A stretch of 17,018 nucleotides of DNA, taken from NCBI GenBank assembly GCA_041687675.1, contig JAWLBM010000063.1, positions 1 through 17,018 of the forward strand, read 5' to 3'. Of the stretch, positions 1 to 13,376 are shown one piece after another. The translations under genes and the position numbers were made by a program. The notes beneath the pieces are model-generated. The model ran no database searches, had not been told where the DNA came from, and saw only the letters and a program-made list of their open reading frames with translations. The stretch is from JAWLBM01 sp041687675. Its GTDB lineage: Bacteria; Pseudomonadota; Alphaproteobacteria; Rhizobiales; Pleomorphomonadaceae. Numbering within the stretch: the stretch's first letter is position 1; each line of letters starts with the position of its first letter.

Positions 1-55
1 CCGCGTGGGCGGCCGCACCGTGGGCGCCGGCGTCGACGCGTCGAACATCGAGTGA
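1..55 (+). CDS. tuf: Elongation factor Tu, C-terminal end (5' part outside window)
   Basis: EF-Tu delivers aminoacyl-tRNA to the ribosome as a GTP complex. Only the last 17 codons are present, reading RVGGRTVGAGVDASNIE before TGA at 53-55. The GGRTVGAGV block is the conserved end of EF-Tu domain 3. A second tuf copy starts at 16636, so the cluster is flanked by two tuf genes, as in many Hyphomicrobiales. The final residues (VDASNIE) differ from the usual VVxxIIE type ending by two substitutions of a hydrophobic residue for a polar one. The identification rests on a short but very characteristic tail and on the context before tRNA-Trp and secE. Confidence 0.85.
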   Translation, partial: RVGGRTVGAGVDASNIE

Positions 56-75
56 CCCCGCCTCCGGGCGGATCC

Positions 76-99
76 GTCCCGGCGGTGCGCCGCCGGGAC
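76..99 (+). terminator. Strong hairpin after tuf, terminator-like without U tract
   Basis: A perfect 10-bp stem pairs GTCCCGGCGG (76-85) with CCGCCGGGAC (90-99) around a TGCG tetraloop. It begins 20 bases after the tuf stop codon. It is followed by C/G-rich sequence instead of a T run, so it is either a weak or factor-dependent terminator or a 3'-end stabiliser. Placement fits the end of the tuf transcript, before the promoter at 131-159. Confidence 0.45.
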
Positions 100-130
100 C
101 CCCGGACCGGCGGCGCGGGGCGTCAAGGCG

Positions 131-159
131 CTTGATCCGCAACGAGGTTCGGCTATAAG
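131..159 (+). promoter_or_regulatory. Sigma-70 type promoter for tRNA-Trp (and probably secE-nusG)
   Basis: CTTGAT at 131-136 resembles the alphaproteobacterial housekeeping -35 box (CTTGAC). A 17-base spacer separates it from TATAAG at 154-159, a good -10 box. Transcription would start near 166, about 23 bases before tRNA-Trp. The -35 box is the right half of a small palindrome, TCAAG-GCG-CTTGA (123-135). No terminator with a T tract lies between the tRNA and secE, so readthrough into secE-nusG is possible. Confidence 0.6.
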
Positions 160-188
160 CAGGCCGAAGTCCGGGAGACGGACCTTGG

Positions 189-264
189 AGGGGTATAGCT
201 CAGCTGGTAGAGCGGCGGTCTCCAAAACCGCAGGTCGCAGGTTCGAGCCCTGCTGCCCCTGCCA
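189..264 (+). tRNA. tRNA-Trp (anticodon CCA)
   Basis: A complete 76-base cloverleaf is visible. The acceptor stem pairs AGGGGTA (189-195) with TGCCCCT (254-260), and a discriminator G and encoded CCA follow (261-264). The D stem is GCTC/GAGC (198-201/210-213). The anticodon stem is GCGGT/ACCGC (215-219/227-231), with loop CTCCAAA and anticodon CCA at 222-224, which reads UGG. The T stem is GCAGG/CCTGC with loop TTCGAGC. A tRNA-Trp directly before secE-nusG is a conserved arrangement in alphaproteobacteria. Confidence 0.97.
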
Positions 265-273
265 TTCCCGCCT

Positions 274-301
274 CTTGCGTGAATGGATCGAACGCTATAG
301 A
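274..301 (+). promoter_or_regulatory. Possible second promoter before secE
   Basis: CTTGCG (274-279) and TATAGA (296-301) lie 16 bases apart, just after tRNA-Trp. The -10 box is good and the -35 box is weak. It would start transcription near 308, about 60 bases before secE. This is a consensus match only. Confidence 0.3.
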
Positions 302-319
302 TAACGGTTCCCTGATCGC

Positions 320-347
320 GGCGCGCGGGATCGGTTTCCCGCGCGCC
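320..347 (+). promoter_or_regulatory. GC-rich hairpin in the secE leader
   Basis: An uninterrupted 11-bp stem pairs GGCGCGCGGGA (320-330) with TCCCGCGCGCC (337-347) around a 6-base loop. It ends 20 bases before the preferred secE start and has no T run after it. It may be an attenuator or an RNA processing/stability element between the tRNA and the secE mRNA. The structure is seen in the sequence; the role is inferred. Confidence 0.45.
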
Positions 348-367
348 CGACTGTCATGAGCGGACGG

Positions 368-565
368 ATGGCCCAGACCAACCCCTTTCAGTTCCTCCAG
401 CAGGTGCGCAACGAGGCCTCCAAGGTCACCTGGCCGTCGCGCCGGGAGACCATGACGACGACCGTGATGGTCTTCATCATGGCCGTGCTCGCTGCGATCT
501 TCTTCCTGGTGGTGGACCAGATCATCGCCTTCGGCGTCGGGCTGCTGCTCGGCGTGGGCGGCTGA
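368..565 (+). CDS. secE: Preprotein translocase subunit SecE
   Basis: SecE is the small inner-membrane subunit that clamps SecY in the SecYEG translocon. The 65-residue product carries the family signature with VTWPSRRET near residues 20-28, followed by a single hydrophobic membrane segment at about residues 32-60. This is the short one-helix form usual outside enterobacteria. The ATG at 368 gives MAQTNPF, matching the typical rhizobial N-terminus (MA-TNPF). An in-frame ATG at 356 would add MSGR but lacks a ribosome site, so 368 is preferred, with GAG at 358-360 as a modest Shine-Dalgarno. nusG follows after 22 bases, the near-universal secE-nusG pair. Confidence 0.93.
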   Translation: MAQTNPFQFLQQVRNEASKVTWPSRRETMTTTVMVFIMAVLAAIFFLVVDQIIAFGVGLLLGVGG

Positions 566-587
566 CGCGCGAGAGGGCAGCACCGAC

Positions 588-1118
588 ATGGCCATGCGCT
601 GGTACATCGTTCACGCCTATTCGAACTTCGAGAAGAAGGTGGCGGACTCCATCCGCGAGCAGGCCCACCAGCGTGGCCTCGACCATCTGTTCGAGCAGAT
701 CCTGGTCCCGACCGAGAGCATCGTCGAGGTTCGCCGCGGCCGGAAGGTGAACGCCGAGCGGAAGTTCTTTCCGGGCTACGTCCTCGTCCGCATGGAGATG
801 ACGGACGAGGCCTACCACCTGATCAAGAACACGCCGAAGGTCACCGGTTTCCTGGGGTCGGACAACAAGCCGATCCCGATCCCGGACCGCGAGGCGGAGC
901 GGATCATGCATCAGGTCGAGGAGGGCGTCGAGCGCCCGAAGCCCTCGATCAGCTTCGAGATCGGCGAGCAGGTGCGCGTGGCCGACGGGCCGTTCGCCTC
1001 CTTCAACGGCCTCGTCGAGGAAGTGGACGAGGAGCGCTCGCGGCTCAAGGTCGCGGTGTCGATCTTCGGACGCGCCACGCCGGTCGAACTGGAATACGCT
1101 CAGGTCGAGAAGGTCTGA
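588..1118 (+). CDS. nusG: Transcription termination/antitermination protein NusG
   Basis: NusG binds RNA polymerase through its N-terminal NGN domain and contacts Rho or ribosomal protein S10 through its C-terminal KOW domain, coupling transcription to termination or translation. The 176-residue product begins MAMRWYIVHAYSNFEKKV, typical of the NGN domain, and includes the conserved FFPGYVLV segment near residue 63. The KOW domain occupies about residues 123-176, with the EQVRVADGPFASFNG core. GAGAGGG at 571-577 lies 10 bases before the ATG at 588, which favours 588 over the ATG at 594. Length matches the alphaproteobacterial family. It probably shares a transcript with secE. Confidence 0.97.
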   Translation: MAMRWYIVHAYSNFEKKVADSIREQAHQRGLDHLFEQILVPTESIVEVRRGRKVNAERKFFPGYVLVRMEMTDEAYHLIKNTPKVTGFLGSDNKPIPIPDREAERIMHQVEEGVERPKPSISFEIGEQVRVADGPFASFNGLVEEVDEERSRLKVAVSIFGRATPVELEYAQVEKV

Positions 1119-1221
1119 CGAAGGGATCGCCCGGGCCGCGGCGCCGCCGCGGTCGCTGGGCGTCGTCGCGCTGGGCTCCGCCTGGCGCGCACCGGCCCCC
1201 CGGAAGGGGTGGCCAGCAACC

Positions 1222-1273
1222 CGTGGGAGACGGGTCCGGCGTTCGCCACGCCGGGTCCCCCGTCTTGACCACG
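1222..1273 (+). promoter_or_regulatory. Ribosomal protein L1 binding site mimic in the rplK-rplA leader
   Basis: The leader folds as an outer stem CGTGG/CCACG (1222-1226/1269-1273), an asymmetric internal loop GAG (1227-1229) opposite CTTGA (1264-1268), a stem ACGGG/CCCGT (1230-1234/1259-1263), and a distal stem CCGGCG/CGCCGG (1236-1241/1249-1254) with a 7-base loop. The GTGGGAG and CTTGA...CCAC elements match the L1-binding arm of 23S rRNA (GGUGGGAG with CUUGAAAUACCACC). L1 is the product of rplA, the second gene of the operon, and is the known translational repressor of rplK-rplA in E. coli. The site lies 52 bases before the rplK start. The 1119-1221 stretch before it holds one further hairpin (CCGCGGC/GCCGCGG at 1136-1152). 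Confidence 0.8.
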
Positions 1274-1325
1274 ATCTCCGAGCCGGGGCCCGCGGGCGCC
1301 CGGCAACACCGGGAGTAGATGGACG

Positions 1326-1754
1326 ATGGCGAAGAAGATCACCGGCTACCTGAAGCTTCAGGTTCCGGCCGGGTCGGCGGCCCCTGCGCCGCCGATCGGC
1401 CCCGCGCTTGGCCAGCGCGGACTGAACATCATGGAGTTCTGCAAGGCGTTCAACGCGCAGACGCAGGGCATGGAGAAGGGGATGCCGATCCCCGTCCTGT
1501 TCACGATCTACGCGGACCGCTCGTTCACCTTCAAGCTCCGCACGCCGCCGACCGCCTACTTCCTGAAGAAGGCGGCGAACCTACCGAAGGGCTCGTCCAC
1601 GCCGGGCAAGGCCTCGAGCGGCTCCGTGACGCGCGACCAGATCCGCGAGATCGCCGAGAAGAAGATGGCGGACCTCAACGCGGACACCGTCGAAGCAGCG
1701 ATGCGCATGGTCGAGGGCTCCGCCCGCTCCATGGGCCTCCAGGTCGCGGAGTGA
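1326..1754 (+). CDS. rplK: 50S ribosomal protein L11
   Basis: L11 binds the GTPase-associated region of 23S rRNA at the base of the L7/L12 stalk and is needed for factor function and RelA activation. The 142-residue product has the usual length. Its N-terminal domain begins AKKITGYLKLQVPAGSAAPAPPIGPALG, with the conserved proline-rich linker region, and the rRNA-binding C-terminal domain starts near residue 75. GGGAG at 1311-1315 lies 10 bases before the ATG. An overlapping ATG at 1319 is in the rplA frame and is not used. rplA starts 5 bases after the stop, so the two are tightly coupled and presumably repressed together by L1 at 1222-1273. Confidence 0.98.
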   Translation: MAKKITGYLKLQVPAGSAAPAPPIGPALGQRGLNIMEFCKAFNAQTQGMEKGMPIPVLFTIYADRSFTFKLRTPPTAYFLKKAANLPKGSSTPGKASSGSVTRDQIREIAEKKMADLNADTVEAAMRMVEGSARSMGLQVAE

Positions 1755-1759
1755 TCGAG

Positions 1760-2461
1760 ATGGCGAATAACGGAAAGCGCGTCACCGCCGCCCGCGAGGG
1801 CATCGACCGCAAGAAGCTGTACCCGGCGACCGACGCCGTCAACCTCGTCAAGCAGCGGGCGACCGCCAAGTTCGACGAGACCGTCGAGGTCGCGATCAAC
1901 CTCGGCGTGGACCCTCGCCACGCGGACCAGATGGTCCGCGGCGTCTGCCAGCTGCCGAACGGCACCGGCCGCAACGTGCGCGTGGCGGTGTTCGCCCGCG
2001 GCGCCAAGGCCGACGAGGCCAAGGCCGCCGGCGCGGACATCGTCGGCGCCGAGGACCTGGTCGAGATCGTCCAGGGCGGCACCATCGACTTCGACCGCTG
2101 CATCGCGACGCCGGACATGATGCCGCTGGTCGGCCGCCTCGGCAAGGTGCTCGGCCCGCGCGGCCTGATGCCGAACCCGAAGGTCGGCACCGTGTCGGTC
2201 GACGTCGCCGGCGCGGTCAGGGCCGCCAAGGGCGGCGCGGTGGAGTTCCGCGTCGAGAAGGCGGGCATCATCCACGCCGGCGTCGGCAAGGTCTCCTTCG
2301 CCGACGAGGCGTTGCTGGAGAACATCCGCGCCTTCGTCGACGCGGTGCAGAAGGCCAAGCCTGCCGGCGCCAAGGGCACCTACCTTCAGCGGGTGTCGAT
2401 CTCCTCGACCATGGGTCCGGGAGTGAAGGTCGACCTCGCCAGCCTCTCCGCCCAGGCCTGA
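1760..2461 (+). CDS. rplA: 50S ribosomal protein L1
   Basis: L1 forms the mobile arm near the E site, helps release deacylated tRNA, and is a translational repressor of its own operon. The 233-residue product contains the L1 signature around GKVLGPRGLMPNPKVGTV (GPRGLMPNP at residues 132-140) and ends with the conserved STMGPGVKVD region. The open frame extends upstream through rplK, but the true start is ATG 1760. GGAG at 1748-1751, inside the end of rplK, is the ribosome site, and MANNGKRV is a typical N-terminus. The five-base gap to rplK supports translational coupling. Confidence 0.98.
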   Translation: MANNGKRVTAAREGIDRKKLYPATDAVNLVKQRATAKFDETVEVAINLGVDPRHADQMVRGVCQLPNGTGRNVRVAVFARGAKADEAKAAGADIVGAEDLVEIVQGGTIDFDRCIATPDMMPLVGRLGKVLGPRGLMPNPKVGTVSVDVAGAVRAAKGGAVEFRVEKAGIIHAGVGKVSFADEALLENIRAFVDAVQKAKPAGAKGTYLQRVSISSTMGPGVKVDLASLSAQA

Positions 2462-2485
2462 CGGCCGGCGGAGAGAGACGAGCTT

Positions 2486-2880
2486 CCCGCCGGTCCGCTG
2501 GCGGGTGAGACGGCCGAAGGGGTTCGCCCCCTCGGCCGGAACCTGTCCGAGATTGCAGGTGACCGTTCCCTCCGGGGGCCGGGCCTAAGCCGATCGAAGG
2601 ACCGTCCAGGACCGCTTTTACGGGCGGCGGCCGGTCCGGGCCTGCATGAGACGGGAGTAGGACCAGAGGGTTTTCGACGGGTCCGGAGCCGAGCTCCGGT
2701 CCCCTGGAGATCGGTTCGAACTCTTCCCGACCAGCCGCGCCGGAGTACCGGGACGGGTTGGCGGACAGGTCGCGAAAGCGTCGTCGGGCCGTCCGGCTCC
2801 TCCCGCGAGGGAGGGGCGCCGGGTCCGGCGCCATCCGCAACCTGGCGGTGGGGCGCGCCCTGCCGTCGAATGGAGACAGG
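2486..2880 (+). promoter_or_regulatory. Structured leader of rplJ-rplL (expected L10 autoregulatory leader)
   Basis: The 421-base rplA-rplJ spacer is packed with hairpins. They are CCCGCCGG/CTGGCGGG (2486-2505, one wobble, TCCG loop), a 12-position stem 2511-2538 with a TTCG loop and one mismatch, ACCTG/CAGGT (2541-2560), CCGGAGC/GCTCCGG (2683-2699), GCTCCTCCC/GGGAGGGGC with a GCGA tetraloop (2796-2817), and GGCGCC/GGCGCC (2815-2832). In E. coli and most bacteria this position holds the site where L10, as the L10-L7/L12 complex, represses its own translation. Equivalence here is inferred from position and structure; I could not align it to the family model. No clear sigma-70 promoter was found in the spacer. 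Confidence 0.6.
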
Positions 2881-2882
2881 CC

Positions 2883-3401
2883 GTGGATAGAGCGGAAAAG
2901 CGGGAACTGGTCGAGACGCTCAACACCGCGTTCAAGGACACCGGTGTGATCGTCGTCGCCCACTACCAGGGCCTTACCGTCGCCGACATGCAGGTGCTGC
3001 GCGCCCGCATGCGGGAAGCCGGCGGCAAGGTCAAGGTCGCGAAGAACCGCCTCGCCAAGCTTGCGCTTCATGGCACGGAAGCCGAACACATCACGGACCT
3101 CTTCACCGGTCCGACCGTCGTCGCCTATTCGAGCGATCCGGTCGTGGCGGCGAAGGTCACGGTCGACTTCGCCAAGGGGAACGACAAGCTCGTGATCCTG
3201 GGCGGGGCGATGGGCAGCACCAACCTGAACGCCGACGGCGTGAAGGCCCTGGCGTCGCTGCCCTCGCTCGACGAACTGCGCGCGAGGCTGGTGGGCCTGA
3301 TCAACACCCCCGCCACGCGCATCGCGCAGGTCGTCAATGCGCCCGCCGGGCAGCTCGCCCGCGTGTTCGGAGCCTATGCCAGGAAGGACGAAGCGGCGTG
3401 A
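2883..3401 (+). CDS. rplJ: 50S ribosomal protein L10
   Basis: L10 anchors the L7/L12 dimers to the ribosomal stalk base, next to L11. The 172-residue product starts MDRAEKRELVETLNTAF and has the L10 core VVAHYQGLTVADMQ and KVAKNRLAK. Its C-terminal helix, which carries L7/L12 dimers, spans about residues 135-172. The start codon is GTG at 2883, with GGAG at 2872-2875 seven bases upstream. No in-frame ATG fits, and the N-terminus matches alphaproteobacterial L10. rplL begins 54 bases downstream. Its synthesis is expected to be autoregulated through the preceding leader. Confidence 0.97.
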   Translation: MDRAEKRELVETLNTAFKDTGVIVVAHYQGLTVADMQVLRARMREAGGKVKVAKNRLAKLALHGTEAEHITDLFTGPTVVAYSSDPVVAAKVTVDFAKGNDKLVILGGAMGSTNLNADGVKALASLPSLDELRARLVGLINTPATRIAQVVNAPAGQLARVFGAYARKDEAA

Positions 3402-3455
3402 GGCCGTTCGACCTGAACACCATCTCTGGTTCGAACCATCTCAAGGAACTGAAAA

Positions 3456-3842
3456 ATGGCTGATCTCAGCAAGCTCGTGGAAGAGCTGTCCAACCTCACC
3501 GTCCTCGAGGCCGCCGAGCTGTCGAAGATGCTCGAGGAGAAGTGGGGCGTCTCCGCCGCCGCTCCGGTCGCGATGGCGGCCGCCGCGGGTGGAGCCGGCG
3601 GTGCGGCTCCGGCCGCCGCCGAGGAGGAGAAGACCGAGTTCGACGTCATCCTCACCGAGGCCGGCGACAAGAAGATCAACGTCATCAAGGAGGTCCGCGC
3701 GATCACCGGCCTTGGCCTGAAGGAGGCCAAGGACCTGGTCGAGGGCGCTCCGAAGACGGTCAAGGAAGCGGCGTCCAAGGACGAGGCTGCCAAGATCCGC
3801 AAGCAGCTCGAGGACGCCGGCGCGAAGGTCGAGGTCAAGTAA
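3456..3842 (+). CDS. rplL: 50S ribosomal protein L7/L12
   Basis: L7/L12 is the multi-copy stalk protein that recruits and activates the translational GTPases, including EF-G and EF-Tu encoded nearby. The 128-residue product has the N-terminal dimerisation domain (residues 1-33) and an alanine/glycine-rich flexible hinge at about 36-57. The C-terminal factor-binding domain follows, with FDVILTEAGDKKINVIK and GLGLKEAKDLVE. AAGGA at 3443-3447 lies 8 bases before the ATG. Acidic composition and length are typical. A hairpin attenuator follows the stop codon and should lower readthrough into rpoB, adjusting the high L7/L12 to polymerase ratio. Confidence 0.98.
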   Translation: MADLSKLVEELSNLTVLEAAELSKMLEEKWGVSAAAPVAMAAAAGGAGGAAPAAAEEEKTEFDVILTEAGDKKINVIKEVRAITGLGLKEAKDLVEGAPKTVKEAASKDEAAKIRKQLEDAGAKVEVK

Positions 3843-3866
3843 TTTCGTCCCTTCGCGGGTCGGGTC

Positions 3867-3902
3867 GGGCGGCGCCTTCGGGCGCCGCCCCTCACGCGTT
3901 TT
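3867..3902 (+). terminator. Attenuator/partial terminator between rplL and rpoB
   Basis: A perfect 10-bp stem pairs GGGCGGCGCC (3867-3876) with GGCGCCGCCC (3881-3890) around a TTCG loop closed by C-G, the very stable UUCG form. A short T run (3899-3902) follows 8 bases after the stem, so termination is probably partial. A partial terminator at exactly this place is known in E. coli and sets the ratio of ribosomal protein to polymerase mRNA. Confidence 0.7.
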
Positions 3903-3904
3903 CG

Positions 3905-3929
3905 GGGGCCGTCTCAATTCGGCCCCTTT
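3905..3929 (+). terminator. Second terminator-like hairpin before rpoB
   Basis: GGGGCCG (3905-3911) pairs with CGGCCCC (3920-3926) across an 8-base loop, followed directly by TTT. It stands 14 bases after the first attenuator, so the two may act in tandem. The short T run suggests incomplete termination, as required because rpoB lies downstream. Confidence 0.5.
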
Positions 3930-3975
3930 CGGGTGCCTTCCCATTGGGGGCCACCCGACATGAGGAGGATCGGAA

Positions 3976-4021
3976 CTGTCCCGAGCCCTTTCGCGCGACG
4001 CGCGAGAAGGGCTCCGGACAG
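3976..4021 (+). promoter_or_regulatory. Long near-perfect hairpin upstream of rpoB, candidate RNase III site
   Basis: CTGTCC (3976-3981) pairs with GGACAG (4016-4021), GAGCCCTT (3983-3990) with AAGGGCTC (4007-4014), and TCGCG (3991-3995) with CGCGA (4001-4005). The result is about 19 bp interrupted only by one C-C mismatch and one bulged G. It ends 27 bases before the rpoB start. In E. coli the rplL-rpoB spacer is cut by RNase III, and a stem of this length is suitable; the enzyme's action here is inferred. Confidence 0.6.
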
Positions 4022-4048
4022 CCGATCCGGTGGATACGAGGAGCGATT

Positions 4049-8223
<4,175 letters not shown>

Positions 8224-8233
8224 NNNNNNNNNN
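8224..8233. other. Assembly gap (10 N) at the rpoB-rpoC junction
   Basis: Ten N bases mark an unresolved join. Left of it are a run of seven C (8191-8197) and one of ten C (8205-8214); right of it is a run of six G (8245-8250). The true gap length is unknown. The rpoB stop codon is missing from the left flank, and the frame across the gap cannot be trusted. Confidence 0.97.
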
Positions 8234-8291
8234 GGGCGGGCGGCGGGGGGTTATTGACCCGCGGCTGCGACGACCGCCCGCGCGACGAGCG

Positions 8292-8323
8292 CCGCCCCGC
8301 CGGCTTCAGGCCGGCCGGGGCGG
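8292..8323 (+). promoter_or_regulatory. Long GC hairpin in the rpoC leader
   Basis: Thirteen pairs form between 8292-8304 (CCGCCCCGCCGGC) and 8310-8323, with one bulged C at 8316 and a TTCAG loop. No T run follows. The spacer from the gap to rpoC is at least 184 bases, long for an rpoB-rpoC junction. A short direct repeat GTCCGCA (8384-8390, 8394-8400) precedes the ribosome site. The role may be mRNA processing, pausing or a residual attenuator; only the structure is seen. Confidence 0.4.
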
Positions 8324-8417
8324 GCGCCAGCGGGGCAACCCTTGAGATTTTGCGCGTGGATCGGAGCGTCCATGCCCCGGGACGTCCGCATCCGTCCGCA
8401 GCCAGGAGAGAGAGCCG

Positions 8418-12629
<4,212 letters not shown>

Positions 12630-12654
12630 CGCGGGGCCATCCGGCACGTGTGAC

Positions 12655-12690
12655 GAAAGGGCGCCGCTTCGGCGCCCTTTCTTGTTCTTG
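12655..12690 (+). terminator. Intrinsic terminator of the rpoBC operon
   Basis: GAAAGGGCGCC (12655-12665) pairs perfectly with GGCGCCCTTTC (12671-12681) around a 5-base GCTTC loop, followed by TTGTTCTT. It has the full hallmarks of a Rho-independent terminator, and the A-rich left arm could allow use from the other strand as well. It lies 25 bases after the rpoC stop. Confidence 0.88.
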
Positions 12691-12920
12691 CTGCAGCGCA
12701 CGGGTTGAGTCATTCTGGTTTCATAATACACCCGCCATATGCCGATTGCCGAAGGCGGGGCATAGCCGAGGGGCTCGGCTGGGGAACCCAGGGTCAAGGC
12801 ATTGGAACGTTTTCACACCCGGGCGCGTGCGCGCTCCGGGACAGGGGTTTCATGACCTGTGACTTGTCAGTGGCGTATGTTTGAGGTGGTGACGCTTATT
12901 CGATTTTTGGTTGAAGAAAC
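12691..12920 (+). other. Non-coding stretch with -10-like box and hairpins; possible small transcript
   Basis: No convincing gene was found. CATAAT at 12722-12727 resembles a -10 box but lacks a -35 at normal spacing (TTGAGT at 12705 is only 11 bases away). Hairpins follow: TATGCC/GGCATA (12738-12764), AGCCGAG/CTCGGCT (12764-12780), and CCCGG...CCGGG (12818-12840, bulged). The base composition is less GC-rich than the genes around it, especially at 12865-12920. A terminator-like hairpin closes the stretch at 12921-12948. It could encode a small RNA or be relic spacer. Confidence 0.3.
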
Positions 12921-12954
12921 GGGCCGCGTTCCTTTCGGGGCGCGGCCCACTTTG
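12921..12954 (+). terminator. Second terminator-like hairpin downstream of rpoC
   Basis: GGGCCGCGTTCC (12921-12932) pairs with GGGGCGCGGCCC (12937-12948) with two G-U pairs and a TTTC loop, followed by ACTTTGT. It lies 240 bases after the rpoBC terminator, so it would end any transcript started in between or act as a backup terminator. Confidence 0.55.
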
Positions 12955-13179
12955 TCGGGCGAGGAGCCCTCTGCAGGCAGGCGGGAATCGGAAGGGACCC
13001 GGCCGTGGACGGGCACTTCCCCGTTTCCGGGTCGTGCGCCGGGCACGGTCGACGGGCATCCGGCCGGCGGCGCCGCGCACGATCCTTGCGCGCCCGGCGA
13101 GTGGGACGGGCCGAAAGTTGCCGCCGGACGGGAGGGGTTGGACCGCGCGGGCGAAATCGGGTCGGATCCGGGGATTTCC
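12955..13179. other. GC-rich spacer without recognised features
   Basis: This 225-base stretch between the second terminator and the rpsL promoter has open frames on both strands, but their translations are low-complexity and rich in G, R, P and A. They lack ribosome sites and resemble no family I know. I see no promoter, repeat or RNA gene in it. Confidence 0.5.
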
Positions 13180-13212
13180 CTTGACGAGGGCGGAGGGAGT
13201 GGATAGTTATCC
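13180..13212 (+). promoter_or_regulatory. Promoter of the rpsL-rpsG-fusA-tuf operon with palindrome over the -10
   Basis: CTTGAC at 13180-13185 is a perfect alphaproteobacterial -35 box. GATAGT (13202-13207), 16 bases on, is the best -10 candidate. The -10 sits inside the palindrome GGATA-GT-TATCC (13201-13212). Transcription would begin near 13214, giving a leader of about 340 bases before rpsL. The -35 is strong evidence and the -10 is moderate. Confidence 0.6.
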
Positions 13213-13223
13213 GCCCACTCGAA

Positions 13224-13293
13224 GGGCAGGTCCGTAGGGGCTGCCGCATTTGGTGCGCCATTGCGCCGGATGGAGAGCCCCTAAACACTGCCC
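13224..13293 (+). promoter_or_regulatory. Two-tier stem in the rpsL leader, candidate r-protein regulatory RNA
   Basis: GGGCAG (13224-13229) pairs with CTGCCC (13288-13293), and TAGGGGCT (13235-13242) pairs with AGCCCCTA (13276-13283), separated by an asymmetric internal loop of 5 and 4 bases. The 33-base apical region contains a further small stem (GGTGC/GCGCC). It starts about 10 bases after the predicted transcription start. I do not recognise it as a named family; regulation of the str operon is inferred from position. Confidence 0.5.
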
Positions 13294-13376
13294 CTCACTC
13301 CGATGGTGAAAGCAGTTGCAATACGCACGATCGGCGCCCCGCAAGGGTGTTGATCCTCTGCTTCCCGCAGCGCCGT

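Noticed and set aside
200..607. Minus-strand frame ending in GAAGLEPATCGFGDRRSTS
   Set aside because: This peptide is the antisense translation of the tRNA gene, a well-known spurious annotation, and the rest is antisense to secE.
1264..1290. CTTGAC at 1264-1269 as a -35 box for rplK
   Set aside because: There is no -10 box at 16-18 bases, and the bases are explained as the 3' side of the L1 binding-site mimic.
2758..2949. 63-codon plus-strand frame in the rplJ leader as a leader peptide
   Set aside because: It overlaps the rplJ start out of frame, has no good ribosome site, and its R/G-rich content is expected from the hairpin-rich GC sequence.
8341..8369. CTTGAG (8341-8346) as an internal promoter for rpoC
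   Set aside because: There is no acceptable -10 box at 16-18 bases downstream.
12783..12811. GGAAC (12783-12787) and CGTT (12808-12811) as an EcfG general-stress promoter
   Set aside because: The spacer is 20 bases, whereas EcfG-type promoters need about 16-18.
12859..13206. 115-codon plus-strand frame after rpoC
   Set aside because: It has no ribosome site, crosses the terminator-like hairpin at 12921, and its sequence is low-complexity and unrelated to known proteins.
12896..13288. 130-codon minus-strand frame in the same spacer
   Set aside because: It is rich in R and P as expected from chance in GC-rich DNA, overlaps the rpsL promoter, and shows no ribosome site or recognisable family.
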